From Mallotus nudiflorus (taxonomy: Eukaryota; Streptophyta; Magnoliopsida; Malpighiales; Euphorbiaceae): DNA of 64,000 bases. A program made the position numbers and the translations under genes. The notes beneath the pieces were generated by a model. It did not search any database and was not told the DNA's origin. It worked only from the letters and a program-made list of their open reading frames with translations. Positions 11,124 through 24,239 of the stretch are shown in pieces. The stretch's first letter is position 1, and the number at the start of each line of letters is the position of its first letter. The stretch covers positions 6,860,501-6,924,500 of the forward strand of contig CANTUR010000049.1 of NCBI GenBank assembly GCA_947683625.1. Direction: 5' to 3'.

Positions 11124-13986
11124 ATGTATGTACATTACTTAAACTACTCTAAATATATGTATATATATATAAGTTTATTTTAGACCAAAAGTTGGTCAAA
11201 AAGCCATTTTCTTCGGGTCAACAAAATTTTCTTCTTTCTTCCTTACATTTCTCTCTCTTCTTCCCCTATCACCCTCTTCCTCCCATGCGCGACAAACCAC
11301 TCCTTCCCCATCGCTACGCCTCCACGTGCACCGCTAGCATCCTCCTCCCTCAGTCGACGCTGGTGTAGAGACAGCAACAAGAAATAGCAGCAGGAATAGC
11401 AGTAGGAACGGTAACAGCAGCAGCCTCTAGTCCTCCTACTGTGATGCCTAGCACCACCACCGCCACCACCTATTGTCACCGGAGGCGGTAACAACTCCGG
11501 CACTTGTAGTAGCAGCCCCTCCCTTGTCTTAAGTTCAGCTTTAAGTGAGTTAGTGGGTTAGGGGTAGTTAGATCTTGGTTGATCTTGTTTGTCAGTTAGT
11601 TGATTTTAGTTAGTTTTTGAGTTGATTTGATTTTTTTTGATTGAGTTTTATTATGTTTGTTAATTATTTGGTTAATTTTGGGTTGATCTATATATATATT
11701 AGTTGATCTAAATTATTTGGGATTGATTTTGGTTAAGGGTATATAAAAAATGATTTAGATTAATTAATTTGATTTTATGGAATTTTGTATATTTATTTGG
11801 ATATTTTAAGTTTTATGTATATTTTGTTAATGTTACTAATTAATTATATTTGGTTGAATATTTGAGTTAATTAGGTTAATAAATTAAGTTAGTAATTTTA
11901 GTATGAATAAAATAATTTTTGATAATTTTCTTTAATTTTTAAGGAATTATTATTTTTATGTGAATTTTGAAATTTTGGGGGCAATTATGTAATTTGGTTG
12001 AAAATATAGCTAAATTATATTTTAAATAGTTTTAGAATTTTATAGAGTATTAGAATAATTTTTATAAATTAATTACTATTTTTAACTAATTAATTCTAAT
12101 TTTTGGAAATTATATTCAATATTAAATTATTTATTATTTTGTGATTTAAATGAGTTTTTAATTAATATTATAGTATATTTAAACTATTTGAACAATTAAA
12201 GTTTGAATTTGACTATATTATGTTGAATATTTGGAAAGTTGGGTTTTTATTAATATTATATTATTATTTTGAGATTTTATTAAATTATGGTGAAAAATAA
12301 ACGTATTTAGTGTTTTGAAAATTGAATAAATTATATTATGATTTATTATTAATTTTTTTATAGTTTTTGGTGATTTTATTATATTAACAATTAATATTTG
12401 TTTATTTGTATTTTTGTGAACCACGGTTGGGAATTGTATAGTTTGGAGTCCCAACCTGAGGTGTTGAGCTACTATGGAATTTTGAAGTGTGTTTACTTGT
12501 AGGATTGACTCTACTTCAGTAAAGGGATATCTGTTTTATAGAGAAAACTCTACTGAATTTTTGGTAGATTTCTCATAAAACGTGACGCCGGGTCAATCTT
12601 AAACTTGTTATTCTGAGTTCGAATCGAGTCTTCCTTATAATTCTAGAAGTTAGGTTTCTATTTTCTGATTGTCGTTTTCCTTTTTTTGTCTTTTAGCCGC
12701 CCCTCCAGTCGTGTCTGCCAATCGAGGTCGGACACGACATGCCAGAGGAGCGCCTTTATCTTGTAAGTTAATATTTAACTTGAGTGTCGGGTCTTTTAAT
12801 TTAAATCATACTAAATTTTGATGAATTTAATTTTATGAGATTCTAGTCGACATTCTTCATATGATATTGCATGATTTAATTTATAGTTGATTTATTTTAT
12901 TTTATTTTATTTTATTTTTATTTATTGTAATTTTTCTTGAGTTATTTATTTTCATTTATTTTAAATAAACTATGATAGAATGGGCTACCTGATAGGTTTC
13001 ATCAGGATCGTGTGCATACCGGTAAAATATGTGACTATATTAATTATATTACTGGGGCCGATGGTCTGGTGATGCTTTGCTCTCAAACACCGTCAGTAGT
13101 ATAATATTTGATTATTTAATAAATACTGGGCCAAATGTCTGGTGATGCTTTGCTCTCAGACACCGCTAGTATAATTGGATTAATATTTATTAAATCATTG
13201 GGGCTGATGGTCTGGTGATGCTTTGCTCTTGGACACTGCTAGTGATATTGGATAAGTGATATGAATGCAGTTGTGCATCCTAGTGATGCTTTGCTCTCGG
13301 GATCCGACAGTCTTGGATTTAAGTGAGCTGTATGGCTGTTTAAAAATTGACCAATCGGGTTTTACCTAATTTTATACTGAAATGTTTTAAAAGCATTTAA
13401 ATATTTATTTCTTTCCTTTGAAAAATGGATTTCTTATATGTATATCAAATGATTTGAATAAAATGATAAATATATTATATTTCCATAAAAACTTATTTTA
13501 AAGGAGATTTTCAAACCATATTCATTTCTTTATTAAGTTACTCAGTAAGGTTTGACTCCCCTCAACCTATTTTTTTTAAGGAGTTTAGGAGTTTCATGCT
13601 AGGCCTACTTCTCTTCACCATGTGGCTTTGTCATCGGCTATTCTATGTAGGTCTACTTAATTATGTTATATTTATATTCGTGTAACGCAGTAGAGAAAAC
13701 TATATAACTGCATATTTAATTTTGAATATCATGTATTTGTAAGCTATGCATTGAGATATTATTTTGTATAACTGATGATGTTATTTTATATATGATGATA
13801 GAATGGATTATTTAAATTGAGAAAAATCAGTTTAATAATGTACATTGTGATTTAATTATTTTATTGTAAGTTCTTAAAGTTTAAATATTCTACATTTTTC
13901 TTTTAAGGCTTACTACGGGTTTCAGTAGCTTTATGCTTTCCCATTCCCTAGTGCCGGTCACGTGCCCCTGGGTTCAGGTCGTGACA
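10774..13986 (+). mobile_element. Solo LTR, ~3.2 kb, Tekay/Del-like Gypsy style
   Basis: It begins TGTAATAACC, ends GGTCGTGACA, and is flanked by TTTTT on both sides (10769-10773 and 13987-13991). No internal coding region lies between the ends, so this is a solo LTR left by LTR-LTR recombination. Long LTRs of this length with TGTAA...GTGACA ends are typical of Tekay/Del chromoviruses; that lineage call is inference. Inside are a (TG)n/(TA)n microsatellite at about 11085-11128, a GC-rich block at 11270-11520 (possibly the transcribed leader), a (TTTTA)n run at about 12892-12925 and a tandem module at 13053-13310. The TTTTT target duplication is low complexity and so weak evidence alone. Confidence 0.75.
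13053..13310 (+). repeat. Tandem ~73-bp module inside the solo LTR
   Basis: Three copies plus a partial fourth share the core TCTGGTGATGCTTTGCTCTC followed by an ACACCG-like end, at about 13064, 13140 and 13209, with a shorter copy near 13282. Each core can pair with flanking bases (GGTCTGGTG against CAGACACC), suggesting small hairpins. The spacing is AT-rich and more diverged than the core. Confidence 0.75.
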
Positions 13987-13991
13987 TTTTT

Positions 13992-16900
13992 ATTTTATTA
14001 ATAAAGAAGCATTTTCATTATTTTTCAATTTTAATAAATTTTTTGAATAGTTAATTTTGTCTAAGGTCATGAAGTATATGACTTAATTGTAAAACTTTTA
14101 GGTGAAACTTAAATTCTATTCTAAATTATCCTTAGTCAATTATTATTGTTGGAACAATAATGAATGAAAACTAGTATGAAGTTGACTAATGATTATGTTT
14201 TACTAATAATGTATATAAGATATTAAAAGTCAACTCATAAGTACATATTTAAGAAATGATGTACTGGGAGGACCTAATATGAGAATACTACATGGATAAT
14301 TGTCATAAATGATTCTCATCACAGTAGTATCATTTTAGTCCTTAAACTTGAAATCACCATGGTTTTCTATATAATAAGTTATTTATTTTGACACATTATA
14401 ATGCCATCTTTAATAGGATAATGAAATAGATTGTCATTGGATATAGAATGAGGAATATGAGGAATATAAGGAATATGAATGATTGAGAAGGAATTTGTCT
14501 CTCATTTATTTTGAGCAAGATATTTATCGGCCCCTTGATAAGTTAGACTGAGAAAAAATTCATGGCTATGCTAAAATGAGTTGATAAAGAGTGTTGACAC
14601 TATAATTTATGACTTAGTAATGTTTAGATCATGAACCCTTTTTCCTTTTTATAGAAAAATAGAGGGAATGTGAGGCGAATATTGGAAGAGCTTAGGGATA
14701 GTATAAATGCACTTACAACCTTCCATCTAACCAAGAGAAATAGGAAGTCACCCCTTGGTATCACCTCAGAAATTGTCTTATTAAGGACTAGGCAAACTCA
14801 TATCCATCACTCAAAACTAAAATTTGCCTATAGGATAAAGCATTAGGTTCAATAATTGATGTCAACAGGAGCATACTCATTTATTTATAGGCATCTTCAT
14901 ACTACCCAGATACTGAATAGGACTAACCTTACTATAAAACACAATACTTCCATGAAGTTTGTACTATTTTAAATAAACCATTAGGCACAAATGCAAACAT
15001 AATATATTCATACAATCATATAATAACAATATGACATAAAATGATACATGGGCATGTCATAATGTATACAAACATTAATGAATAAATAAACATGGCATAA
15101 ATATGGTACATTTCATGATGCATGATCATGATAAATATTATATATGAATTATGGAATAACTACATACCATAGCATATAATCATAGTAAAACATGGCTAAT
15201 TCATGTTATTCTATGCATGCAATCCTAATAATGTCAATAGTGGAATGAATTAACAAGAATAATGCAAAATAAAAAGAATTGAGAGTAGAAAGGCAAAAAC
15301 TCGAGTATGCTCTTGCTCTTCCATCTTTTTCCTTATTTAACCGAGATTTGTGGCCATTATCTTAAAAAAATTTAATATTTTAAAAGGAAAAAAAAAGAAG
15401 ATGAATAAAGATCAAAATTGTTTTGAAAACGAGACAAAAAAATGAAAGAGCACTTTAAAATTAAAAGAAGGTGAAATGAAAAGAAAATATTTTGAAACGA
15501 TAAAATTAAACAAGATTTCTTGAATAAATAAGTAAAATGGAATTAAAAGATGCTAAAAAGGAAACAAATTTATGATGATTGTGTGATTATATTATGCCTT
15601 TAAGTTATAATGTGGACAATCTATCAAATCAGGCTTCAAGAATATATATTATACGTTGGATAGACTAAATTCACACCATAAATTATTGCCTTCCATTATT
15701 CTCAACAATCATCATAAAGGATTAAAAAAAAAAAAAGAAAATGAGACAATTGATCTTAATATTTTGGTTGAATGTATTGTATATGGACACACAAGATACA
15801 ATATATATCCAAATAATATGCACATATTCATAAAGGAAATTGAATAAAAACAAAAATAAGTCAATAGAAAAGGTGACATTAAAATATTGAAATAAGAATT
15901 AGAATTAAAATTGAGAAGAAGAAATTAAAAAAGCATATTTAAATATAAATCTCTAAAAGTAGAGAAAAAAATCAATTGTTAATGGATAACTCAAAATAAT
16001 ATGTGACAAGGAAATTGAAATGGAAATTACACAACAAGAATGAACTATATAAATATAAGTAAAAAGAAGGTTTGTAGTAAAGAAAATAAAAGAAAAGAAT
16101 TATAAATATAATTATTAAAAAATTGGTTTTAAGCAACAAAGAAAATAATATGAATGAAATTAATCAATTATTCAAAATAAAGAATAGCAAACAAAGATAA
16201 AAAAAATTGATGAAGAAATGAGATGGATATTGTCAAATACAAAACGTATAATTAAAAAGATAAAAAAGTTCTAGAATAATAAATCTCATAACAAAATAAA
16301 ATTAAAGACATTAGGGAAAGAGATGAGAGAGTATATATATATATATATGAAAAAGAAACAAATATTATATTTATGACAAAATAAAAATAAGAATGTAGCA
16401 AGAGTAGGAGTTGAGATGAAGATGCAAAATTGAGGCATCAATTAAATGACAATAAATATTAAACAAAATATAAATGAAAGTACTTGAGAAAGTAGAGATG
16501 CATATATGGAATAATAAGGAAAAAGAAAAAAAATATAAAATAAATAATAAGAGAGAAATTAGGGCAAATAGATAATAAATTAAACACAAAATATAAAGGT
16601 AATATGATTGAGAGTACAGATTAATATAAAACATAAATAAAATATAGAGAGAGTGAGACTGAGATCTTGAAATGTAATAACAATAACTTACATAATAACA
16701 TATATTGTATAAATATTATATGTAAATATAAACATAAATTGAGAATTAATGAACATAATCAATACACGATAACATGTTAGTATAGATTATATATATAATT
16801 GATCAACAATACACAATAATGAATAATAAATAAAAAAAATGCTTGAAAAGTAAATAACAATAAAAGTAAATGTTAGAAGTTAGTAGAGTTAGTAAAGTTA

Positions 16901-17053
16901 GTAATATTAGTAATTATAGAGATCAAGAGCTTTGAGATTGAATAAAAAGATATATAGAACGCAATGAATGATGATTATGCCAATGTGTAATCCACACAAG
17001 TATTAAATAAATCCGAGGTCCATGCAAAAAATGATGAATGATGTAAGCCCAGG
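13992..17053. other. AT-rich TE-derived sequence without identifiable gene
   Basis: No ORF with family resemblance. 14100-14640 has the texture of a retrotransposon leader. 15000-17000 is purine-rich on the plus strand, with many short GAAAT/AAAAT runs and a (TA)n run at about 16331-16349. Only shadow-length ORFs occur. It may be part of a long Gypsy LTR or leader interrupted by the next element, but I cannot prove this. Confidence 0.4.
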
Positions 17054-19599
17054 TGTCACACCCACTCCGCTAGCTAAATGAGTAGGCATGACTAGCTAAT
17101 AGTTGGCTGAGTTGATGCAGCAAATGGATTAAACTTGCCACAAACCTTAAGCTTACATGTACAACTTCTAAACTTATATAAACAACATAAGTTAATTCAA
17201 AAGACAAAATATTAGAATTGTTGAACAACATCTTTTAGACTCTGAATAGAAAGCAAGTGGAGAAACAAATTCTATTAGACTACCACTGCTGATCTCCTAA
17301 AAAATGTGAGAAAAATTAAAAGTGAGGGGTGAATATAAAAATACTCAATGAGTGGATAAAAATATAACAAAGCAAGAACAAAGGCTATTTTCTATTAATA
17401 AATTTTCATTTAACAAATTATCTTAATAATAGTTGTAAAGCCACTAATTATACACATATGAATCATTGTAAGCTAAGATTTAATATAAATAATTAATTTC
17501 TAAAATAATATAAAATATTGCTAACTCAAGTATTATATAAGCTGAAGAACGATGATAAAAAGGTATTTTATACACTCATAAAATATATATAACCAAAAGA
17601 TTATGCTAAATTCTGGCATATTGGGCGCATAATAACACTGAGCAGCCTAAGTGTATATAATTGCTTGTCATATGCATGTGCAGAGCTACCCCCAAAAGGC
17701 TAACCGCCCAGTTGTATGCCCTGAAAGCTATATGTTCAACCAAGTTCCACTCAGCATTATATATATATATATATAATGCTGAGATAAGACACCAACCATC
17801 ATGGTGTAATCTAAAGGATATATACTATAAGTGTATAGATTTTTATTATAGCTAAATCATTCATAGAAATCAAGCTAAATATGAAATATACTTACTGTCA
17901 ATTACTGCTATCATCGAAGGTAATAACCATATATTTGCTCAAATAATTACTGAGACTAAGTCTAAAACATATTTGCTGAAACAAATCACTGGTTCAAATC
18001 AATATGTGAGCATATTGCTATAGTATATCATATTAAAATACTAAATATACTTGCTACCATTTATTGCTATCATCATGAAAAATAGTCAAAAAAATAATCA
18101 TATATTTGCTAAAGCTAAGTACGAGATGAACTTGCTAAAAACTATACAATCACTGAGTTCAAATTACTAAATGAACATATTTTTGTAGTAAATCTCTTTA
18201 ACTAATCAAGAATAAATATAATGCTATTTTTTCATGATTTTATTATTTAAATTAAACAATTCATAAAGTAATAACAATAATAATAAGCTAAAGTTTATCA
18301 TAACTTATTTGTAAGGGAACATCAATTTATCTATGTTTACACTAATATATATAATCTATATTTTAAACCTTTATTTTATAGTTAACCACTCACCTAAAGT
18401 TGTTAACACAAGATACTAACCAAATGGATTCGATATATTTTCTACTGCTATAACTGGAGTGACTCCTATGGAGACATTTATGAAGTTATAAAATGAGGTT
18501 CTAAGCTCATTAAAAAAATTCTACTCAACTATTTAATTTACATTTTCTCATACTAATGCAAATTGAATTTTCATCTCTATCTCCCTTACCCTGTTATGGA
18601 AAATTTTAGGGGTAAATTTGAAAATTTTTAGAAATTTTAGGAATAAATTTTGAAACTCATACTTTACATAGTGTTAGATATATGTGTCTATAATATGATT
18701 GAAAAAGTGCAACTTATTTGAATAACTACAAAGAGAGATACTAATGGATGAATACAACCAACTCAACTATTCTTAATAGATTGTGCAATGTGAAACTTTA
18801 TCAAATTAGACCCACTTAGAGATAGAATTAATTAAAATTTAAAACTTAAAAATTTTAGAGGACTCTTCAAAGTTTTCATAAAAGAAAACCACATTTAATT
18901 TTGAGTTCTATAGCTCAAGATATAAAAGTGATACAAAAGATAGTAAATTCATGAAAACACTATAGAATTTTCAACTTGCAATCCTAACTAGGTTTCCACC
19001 CTTCTAATGCTTAACAATGCTTCATAATTTACATAAACATAATATAATTTGTCTATAATGGTCTCATAAAATTTCTTATAAAATTTAGTCGAAATTGGAG
19101 TTCAATTACTCCTAGTTACTCCAAAGATAATAGCTTTGCACTTGACTTGCTTTCCCCTCTAAAATAGCCTTTAACCTCTCTATTCAGCCTTGAATCACTT
19201 GATTAATCTTCAAATTAAAATTTTTAGGTGATGCATCAACTCTCTTGACAATATTCTAGCTTGACCAACTAATTTTTGAATCCATAACAACTTAGATTTG
19301 TTAGCTCAATGACGAATTTGAGCTAACTCTACATGGCTCATGTCATGAAACTTTGAAAACTATAATAGGAATTAATAAGGAAATAAGTTTGATGGAGTTG
19401 AATTTGATATAGAATTAAGGAGAGGGACTAAGTTTCGTCTTACTACCACTAAGAACATTAGTTGAGAGAGGAAATTTTTTAACTTGTTGCTTATCCATCC
19501 AATGCCTCTCTTTATCTCCATCATTCTTATTCTCATAGCTGTCCACCTCCCTTCATGACTAAGTATTCTCCCTATTTAAATTTAAGCAAGGGTGTGACA
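17054..19599 (-). mobile_element. Probable solo LTR, ~2.55 kb, with 10-bp inverted ends
   Basis: Bounded by TGTCACACCC at 17054 and GGGTGTGACA at 19590-19599, perfect 10-bp inverted ends with TG...CA. No coding region inside. Flanking bases (CCAGG and CGGAG) do not form a clean target duplication. Minus orientation is favoured because 17330-17240 read backward resembles the 3' part of Tekay/Del-like LTRs (CATTGAGTA, TTCACCCCTCAC, GGAGATCAGC). A 34-bp palindrome sits at 17750-17783. A DNA transposon with 10-bp inverted ends is the alternative, though 2.5 kb without ORFs fits an LTR better. Confidence 0.55.
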
Positions 19600-21371
19600 C
19601 GGAGTGCATGCAATATGATGCAATTATGAAATTCATGCAAAAATGGTAGTGATGCATGTTAGGGTTCATGCAAAAATGCATCTAAAAGATCTATAAATGA
19701 TGCACACACATGGTAGTATATGCAAAAGGCAAATACTATATATACAAGTACATAAGAATTCATGAGATGCATAAATGCAAAAGACAAGAAAATGATTAGT
19801 AAATATGGTCAACAAAAGAAAAATAGAAGGTTAGTGACAATAATCAAAATGTAGAATTAAAGAATGTTGATTAGAAATCAATATGAAGCATAGAGATCAT
19901 AGTTAGCCCTTTTAAAGTACTAAATTAACCAATTGTGATCACCTAGCATCTTAAGGGTCACGAAATGCATGAAATCACAATTTAAACAAATATTCACACA
20001 TTAGACTAAAAAACTTTCACATATTGATGATTAAAGACCAAAACAGGAAGGTACACATAAAAGTCATAATAAAATTAAAGACTTAACATAAATAATTACA
20101 TGGACAATAAGAGCATAACTTCACATATGATTTTAGCCACAAGCAAAAGGAATTATGACACAATTTTAACAAGGAAAAAGAGTAAAAAAATAATATCACA
20201 ATCATAAATACAAAGCAAATAACACAATGATGATCATCAACTAAAATGCAAGAGCAAATCAAAGAAGAATAAGAAGATGAAAAGGTTTTAAAACAAGAGT
20301 TTTATATGATAGCAAAATGATTTGAAAATGAAAATAAATTAGAAAAATACTTAATTGAATCATCCTAGGACTTTAGAGACTCATTTTGATGATGTATAAT
20401 AATCAATTGGATGCACAAGAGTCATTTGAACCATCATTAAAATCAATAGAAAGCAAAAATGATGAAGAACGAAACTAGAATCAGGAGGTGAATAGCCGGT
20501 CAGTTGTTCCTTAGCCAAATTTGCCTATTCACCTCCGCACAATGGTGAAATAATAATATTTTAAAAAAATAAAAAACATTAAAGCCCCAATCCTAAGTAA
20601 TTAGACCAAAGATGATGAGAAATGAGCTTTAGAAAGTGTTTAGCCTTAAAATATGAGATTAAACCCACTAAAAATAAAGATTTAATTGATGAATATGAGA
20701 TTAAAAGCAAAAGGGGCAAGTGTACACTTAGGTTATTTATAAGTTGATTTTTATTTGATGTGAGGTTGTTTTAAGTATCATTTTTGTGCTGGGATTTAAG
20801 AGAATTTTTAGGTGATTTAGGGTCATGTTTAAGTTACAAAATTTGTAGAGGATGGAGAGATAAACAGATGTGAGAAGGGGAGACACTTATTAAGCATTAT
20901 TTTGGCTCAATTTTCTTATTTTTCACTCTTTTTTTCTCACTTTAACTTTTGCTCTAGTAATTTTCTCTCTCTTCTCATTGGCTCTCCTCCCCAAAATGCT
21001 TCCTTAAGGCTTCTATTTATAGATAAAATTTTAGAGGCATTAATTTAATTAAGTTACATCATAAAAGGGTCTTTTTAGTAATTAAAAGACAAAAGTATAT
21101 ACTTGTATCAATCCAAAGGAGACATTTGTCTTAGAATATTCTCAAATAGAATATTCTTTGCTTGGTCACTACTATTAGGGAATTATGTTTTATATTAATA
21201 CACACATGGGACCCAAATGGTCCTCACAGACACTATAATTTTGAAAGATAGTTTTACACTAAAATTTGAATTTGGAAGCTCGATATGACCTCCGAAAAGG
21301 TCTAATGACCAAAGTTTGAATTTTCATCCTAGGGCTTCCTGAGTTTATATCAAAGCTTCTAGAATAAAAAT
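19600..21371. other. AT-rich TE-derived sequence without identifiable gene
   Basis: Contains repeated CATGCAAAAATG motifs (19634-19680), like a flank of the preceding LTR at about 17030. A 12-bp inverted repeat GGAGGTGAATAG/CTATTCACCTCC lies at about 20487-20536 with a ~27-bp loop. A TATTTATAG box follows a pyrimidine-rich stretch near 21020. This could be LTR promoter sequence. No coding signal. Confidence 0.35.
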
Positions 21372-22816
21372 TAGTCTAAAAAACATACTACATAGACATA
21401 AAAATAGTCCTTTTCAGGACTTTACTGATTGACTTAACAAACAAAACTTAACAAAGACTCTTTCTCTCTCAATCATTAAAATCTCTTTCTTAGCTTAAAC
21501 AAAGTTTGTTAAAGGTTTATTCGGGTTAGGTTATGTCTTATTAAGGTTTGATTTGACAATTAGGTAAGGTTTTAGTGTTTTTAAATTATTTTGAAATGAC
21601 TTAGAAATCGTTCTTCTAAATCAATCTTATATGTTGGTGAGATATTTTTTTGCTTTCATTATAAACCTTCAAGATTTAAAAAATGACCCAAATAAAGAGT
21701 TATCAATATTAGTCTACTTATAATCAAGAAATAATATGATTCAATAATATAAAGATAACATAAACAATGGCTTATATTCAATCGAAGTATTATGTGAAAA
21801 AAGGACTATAATACTCATTGTGAATTAGGTTATGTCGGGTTACCAACTTTCACATGAGTTGAGTAGTCATAATATCTTACCAGAGGCCATACATGATTTT
21901 TGGGTTAGGAAAAAGATTTTAGGCCTACCACTAATATTATGTGAACCTACAAGGTTGCACACTTAGAATAAGATCAAAATGGACTTGGGTTTAACCACCT
22001 AGTAAAATTATTTATAAATAAATAAATGTTATATTAACTATGCATGGCCATGTGGATATTTGACATAGCTATTCCTGGTTATAAACAAAGAAAGTAGTCT
22101 AAAAAACATACTACACAGACAAAAAAATAGTCCTTTTTAGGACTTTACTGATTGACTTAACAAACAAAACTTAACAAAGACTCTTTCTCTCTCAATCATC
22201 AAAATCCCTTTCTTAGCTTAAACAAAGCCTATTAAAGGTTTATTCGAGTTAGGTTTTGTCTTATTAAGGTTCGATTTGACAATCAGGTAAGGTTTTAATG
22301 TTTTTAAATTGTTTTGAAATGACTTAAGAATCATTCTTATAAATCAATCTCATATGTTGGTGAGATATTTTTTTTATTTCATTATTAATCTTTAAGATTT
22401 GAAAAATGACCCAAACAAAGAGTTATCAATATTAGTCTACTTATAATCAAGAAATAATATGATTGAATAATATAAAGATAACATAAATAATGGCTTATCT
22501 TCAATCGAAGTATCGTGTGAAAAAAGGACTATAATACTCATTGTGAATTAGGTTATGTCGAGTTACCGACCTTCACATGAGTTGGGTAGTCATAATATCT
22601 TGCTAAAGGCCATATATGATTTTTGGGTTAGGAAAAATATTTTAAGCCTACCACTAATATTGTGTGAATCTATAAGGTCGCACACTTAGAATAAGATCAA
22701 AATGGACTTAGGTTTAACCATTTAGTAAAATTCTTTAGAAATAAATAAATAAGTGTTATATTAACTATGCATAATCATGTGGGTATTTGACATAGCTATC
22801 CTTAGTTAGAAACAAA
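21372..22816. repeat. 723-bp tandem direct duplication (two copies)
   Basis: Copy 1 is 21372-22094 and copy 2 is 22095-22816, each starting TAGTCTAAAAAACATACTAC and ending near AAACAAAGAAAG. They align throughout with scattered differences. Content includes GTGTGAACCTACAAGGT and CACACTTAGAATAAGATC, which have the look of Copia LTR sequence. A third, partial copy of the right half lies at 25604-26073. Confidence 0.85.
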
Positions 22817-23458
22817 GAAAGGTCATTAGTCAAGGCTCATGCACCACTGTGTGCCTTCACATGCATGATTGTGCTTAAGAGCAAGTTTTTTAGCTTCGAT
22901 TGCACATGGTTTTTAGGTTGTTTAATATAATTTATTATCTTAAATAAATTGACAATTATTCTATGTTGAAATAGAAAATTAGAACCAAAATAGAATCCTA
23001 AACATATAAAAATTATTTTAGCAAGTGAAACCCTAAAAGGAATGTGGATATATACATATCTTTCTTTAAGGTTTCTATAACAACTTAATTCATTCATCTC
23101 TTGTTAGTTATTGTAAGAAAAGAAAATAAATACACATAAAGTAAAGTGAGAGCTTTCAGAATAGGTGCTAGCACACCAACATCATTTTGGGTATCCTGTT
23201 CGTGTGGATACTAATAAAGGATGTGGCTAAATTAACAGTGTCTTAATTCGATAAGAAATATGAAAAGGCTGAGGCAGGGTGTCACCGGCATGAACCCCCC
23301 CCCCCCCCCCTCATCCTTTTTACTGTCTTGCCTTGTGTTCATCTAATTAAGATTTTGGAATCCCTTTTAAATGATTTAATTGAATTGCATAGATCTTGTG
23401 AGCATTTCATGATTAAACTTTTATTTTTCACTACATGTTTGTATTACAAATCCCAATA
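22817..23458 (+). repeat. Right part of a Copia-type LTR
   Basis: The segment ends AATCCCAATA just before a tRNA-Met-like primer site at 23460, as a 5' LTR should. 23160-23215 (GGTGCTAGCACACC, CGTGTGGATACT) resembles the 3' part of Copia LTRs. A 16-base C run is at 23295-23310. The left end of this LTR is unclear; it probably includes at least one copy of the 723-bp repeat. Confidence 0.55.
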
Positions 23459-23459
23459 G

Positions 23460-23472
23460 TGGTATCATAGCC
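23460..23472 (+). promoter_or_regulatory. Primer binding site (tRNA-Met type) of a Copia element
   Basis: TGGTATCATAGCC, one base from the initiator tRNA-Met complement. It lies 1 bp after the presumed LTR end and about 1.3 kb before a gag start codon. Confidence 0.75.
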
Positions 23473-24122
23473 AATTATAATTCAATTAAATTGATTTTTT
23501 TGTATATATATGATATGTACTTGATTTGAATAATGTGTTTTGAAAAAGTAATTTTCAAACTTTTAATTGAATTGGTTTTGTTTATATGATGATTTAATCA
23601 ATCTATATTGAAAACATGTTTAATACATTAATTTGATTGATGTCTATAGCTATTTAATATGATTAACAAAATTAATAGTATGAATAAAACACATGCTATT
23701 TTGTGAAATTTTATAATATATTTTATTAATATAATTGAATTAAATAGTAAATCTATTTTTGAGTTGATTACTTGATGGGTATAATATAATTGTGGTTATA
23801 CATATTGATTTTCAATGGTGGTTTGTTTATGTGTTAAAAAAAATAATATTTTTTGAATAGATTAATTAAGTACTATAATTACAGTAACTTAGAATTTTTG
23901 GCAACAACTCATTCAACAAGCTAAGCCAAATCATTTACTTTTTAAGGGCATGACATGGCCCTTAAGACCAATGTGATTGGATTTATATTATTCATTTTTA
24001 TAGGTTGTAATTTTATTAAATAACGCTTGCTTGTCATTTTTCATTTGTTGTAATTCTTATTTTATTAGTAGCGATACAGTAATGTAAATTATAACATGTA
24101 ACGTAATGTAAATCAAGACATA

Positions 24123-24239
24123 AGATGGAGATCTAAAGTGGAGGCTTGAGATGAAAATCCAAAAAGGAGGCTCAAGATGAAGGTCCAAAGTGGAGGCTTG
24201 AGATGAAGATCCAAGGTGGAGGCTTAAGATGGAGTTTGC
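24123..24239 (+). repeat. 26-bp tandem repeat in the Copia leader
   Basis: Four copies plus a partial fifth of an AGATGAAGATCCAAAGTGG-like unit followed by AGGCTTG, starting at 24123, 24149, 24175, 24201 and 24227. The unit is purine-rich on the plus strand and lies in the untranslated leader between primer site and gag. It may belong to the packaging or dimerisation region, but that is inference. Confidence 0.85.

Noticed and set aside
11243..11503. 86-codon minus-strand ORF rich in Gly, Cys and Arg
   Set aside because: It lies in a GC-rich block of a solo LTR and has low-complexity composition, with no family resemblance.
12605..12630. GAGTTCGAATCGAG, like a tRNA B box
   Set aside because: No cloverleaf, A box or anticodon arm around it; it is inside the solo LTR.
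15656..15847. 63-codon plus-strand ORF
   Set aside because: Short, AT-rich, no resemblance to any family and no splice or promoter context.
16371..16634. 87-codon hydrophobic ORF on the minus strand
   Set aside because: AT-rich sequence yields Ile/Leu/Tyr-rich ORFs by chance; no motif or start context supports it.
20487..20536. 12-bp perfect inverted repeat as a terminator or riboswitch
   Set aside because: Such bacterial-type signals do not apply here; no adjacent gene. Kept only as a note in the flanking region.
22837..23097. 86-codon minus-strand ORF
   Set aside because: Sits in LTR-like sequence and has no recognisable domain; partly shared with a repeat copy in which the frame is not kept.
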